Below are positions 63,395 to 64,000 of a stretch of 64,000 nucleotides of DNA, one piece after another. The translations under genes were made by a program, and so were the position numbers. Under the pieces are notes generated by a model, which saw only the letters and a program-made list of their open reading frames with translations, had not been told where the DNA came from and made no database searches. The stretch comes from Cristatella mucedo. Lineage: Eukaryota; Bryozoa; Phylactolaemata; Cristatellidae. The stretch lies in assembly GCA_009760855.2 (NCBI GenBank), contig WPIO01000016.1, positions 3,332,001 through 3,396,000 on the forward strand, read 5' to 3'. Every line of letters starts with the position of its first letter. Position 1 is the first letter of the stretch.

Positions 63395-63754
63395 TAATTA
63401 TTAAATGCATAAATTCGTAAATGATATGACCTCATATCGCAAAAAACAGACGCAAGGACTAAGTACGTGCTGCTGCTTGTGAGGATCAACACCAACTCGC
63501 TACTAGCATGGACGGAGCTCATAAAATCTCCTCCAATAGCCGAGTGCGCGACAACGTGTGTGCTGCTGCTGCGATGTACAGCGGCAGCAGTGACAGCGAG
63601 CAGACAAGACTCGTTGAAGGCTTCGTGAAGCTGCGTGTCTTCTACCGCAGGATTCTACTACGCCGTACGAATTTTAAAGTATAAATGAACCGTGAGCCAT
63701 CTGTCAAGGCAATGAGGGAACCCCAAAGGAGCCAATCAAACGGCCCATAAAGTA

Positions 63755-64000
63755 ATAATGATACATTTGAAATAGCGCCCTCAGAGAACTCAAATCTCTT
63801 TCTAGGTGCTCTAAATTTGCTGCAAAGAAAGCCCCACCGAATGGTTAATGGTAGCATGCTCAATAAATGATAGGAATAACAGGGCTGACAAGCACAGGGT
63901 GAGCATGCAAGTGAGGGTTAGTAGCAGCATGCAGAGTGTCAGCACGCATAAGTGCACACAGGACGAATTACAGGCACCCACTAAAGGCTGTAATAAATAG
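63755..64000 (-). mobile_element. LINE-A 3' fragment, minus strand, running off the window
   Basis: GAAATAGCGCCCTCAGAGAA, TAGGTGCTCTAAATTTGCTG and 3' UTR complement (GGTGAGCATGCAAGTGAGGG) to the window end. Confidence 0.85.

Overview
The window is animal (invertebrate) nuclear DNA: intron-containing genes, dense non-LTR retrotransposon and tRNA-derived SINE debris, long GA/CT microsatellites, minisatellites, and no operons or prokaryotic signals. The only host genes I can support are four innexins, the invertebrate gap-junction/hemichannel family, which point to a non-deuterostome invertebrate. The SINE/LINE load and a possible leader-supplied start codon would fit a flatworm-like or other spiralian genome, but the species cannot be fixed from sequence alone.

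Layout. Innexin A lies on the minus strand (1857-7760). A 19 kb gap follows, filled with CpG-rich stretches, AT-rich DNA and retroelements, including a nearly full-length LINE at 10985-14700. Innexin B is on the plus strand (27200-34753). The next 17 kb is mostly LINE and SINE fragments, including the best-preserved reverse transcriptase (46070-47577). Innexin C is on the plus strand (51614-57224). Innexin D is on the minus strand, with its last two exons in view (60804-62364); its 5' part lies beyond the window or was not found. A and B are divergent, B and C are in tandem, C and D converge. A, B and C share the same intron positions and phases, and B and C have several exons of identical length, so this is a locally duplicated cluster. 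Their products would be four-pass membrane proteins able to form homomeric or mixed channels.

Two broken innexin pieces record exon-scale duplication. One is a 180 bp copy of A's last exon inside A's own intron 5. The other is an inverted 1.1 kb duplication carrying B's TM3 exon, with its splice acceptor AG changed to AA, placed between C and D.

In A, B and C the first recognisable coding exon starts directly after an in-frame TAG that serves as splice acceptor, and none of these exons has a start codon. Either a conserved upstream exon or a trans-spliced leader ending in AUG must supply the methionine.

Exon boundaries come from reading frame, splice consensus and comparison among the four paralogs. 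No transcript evidence was available.
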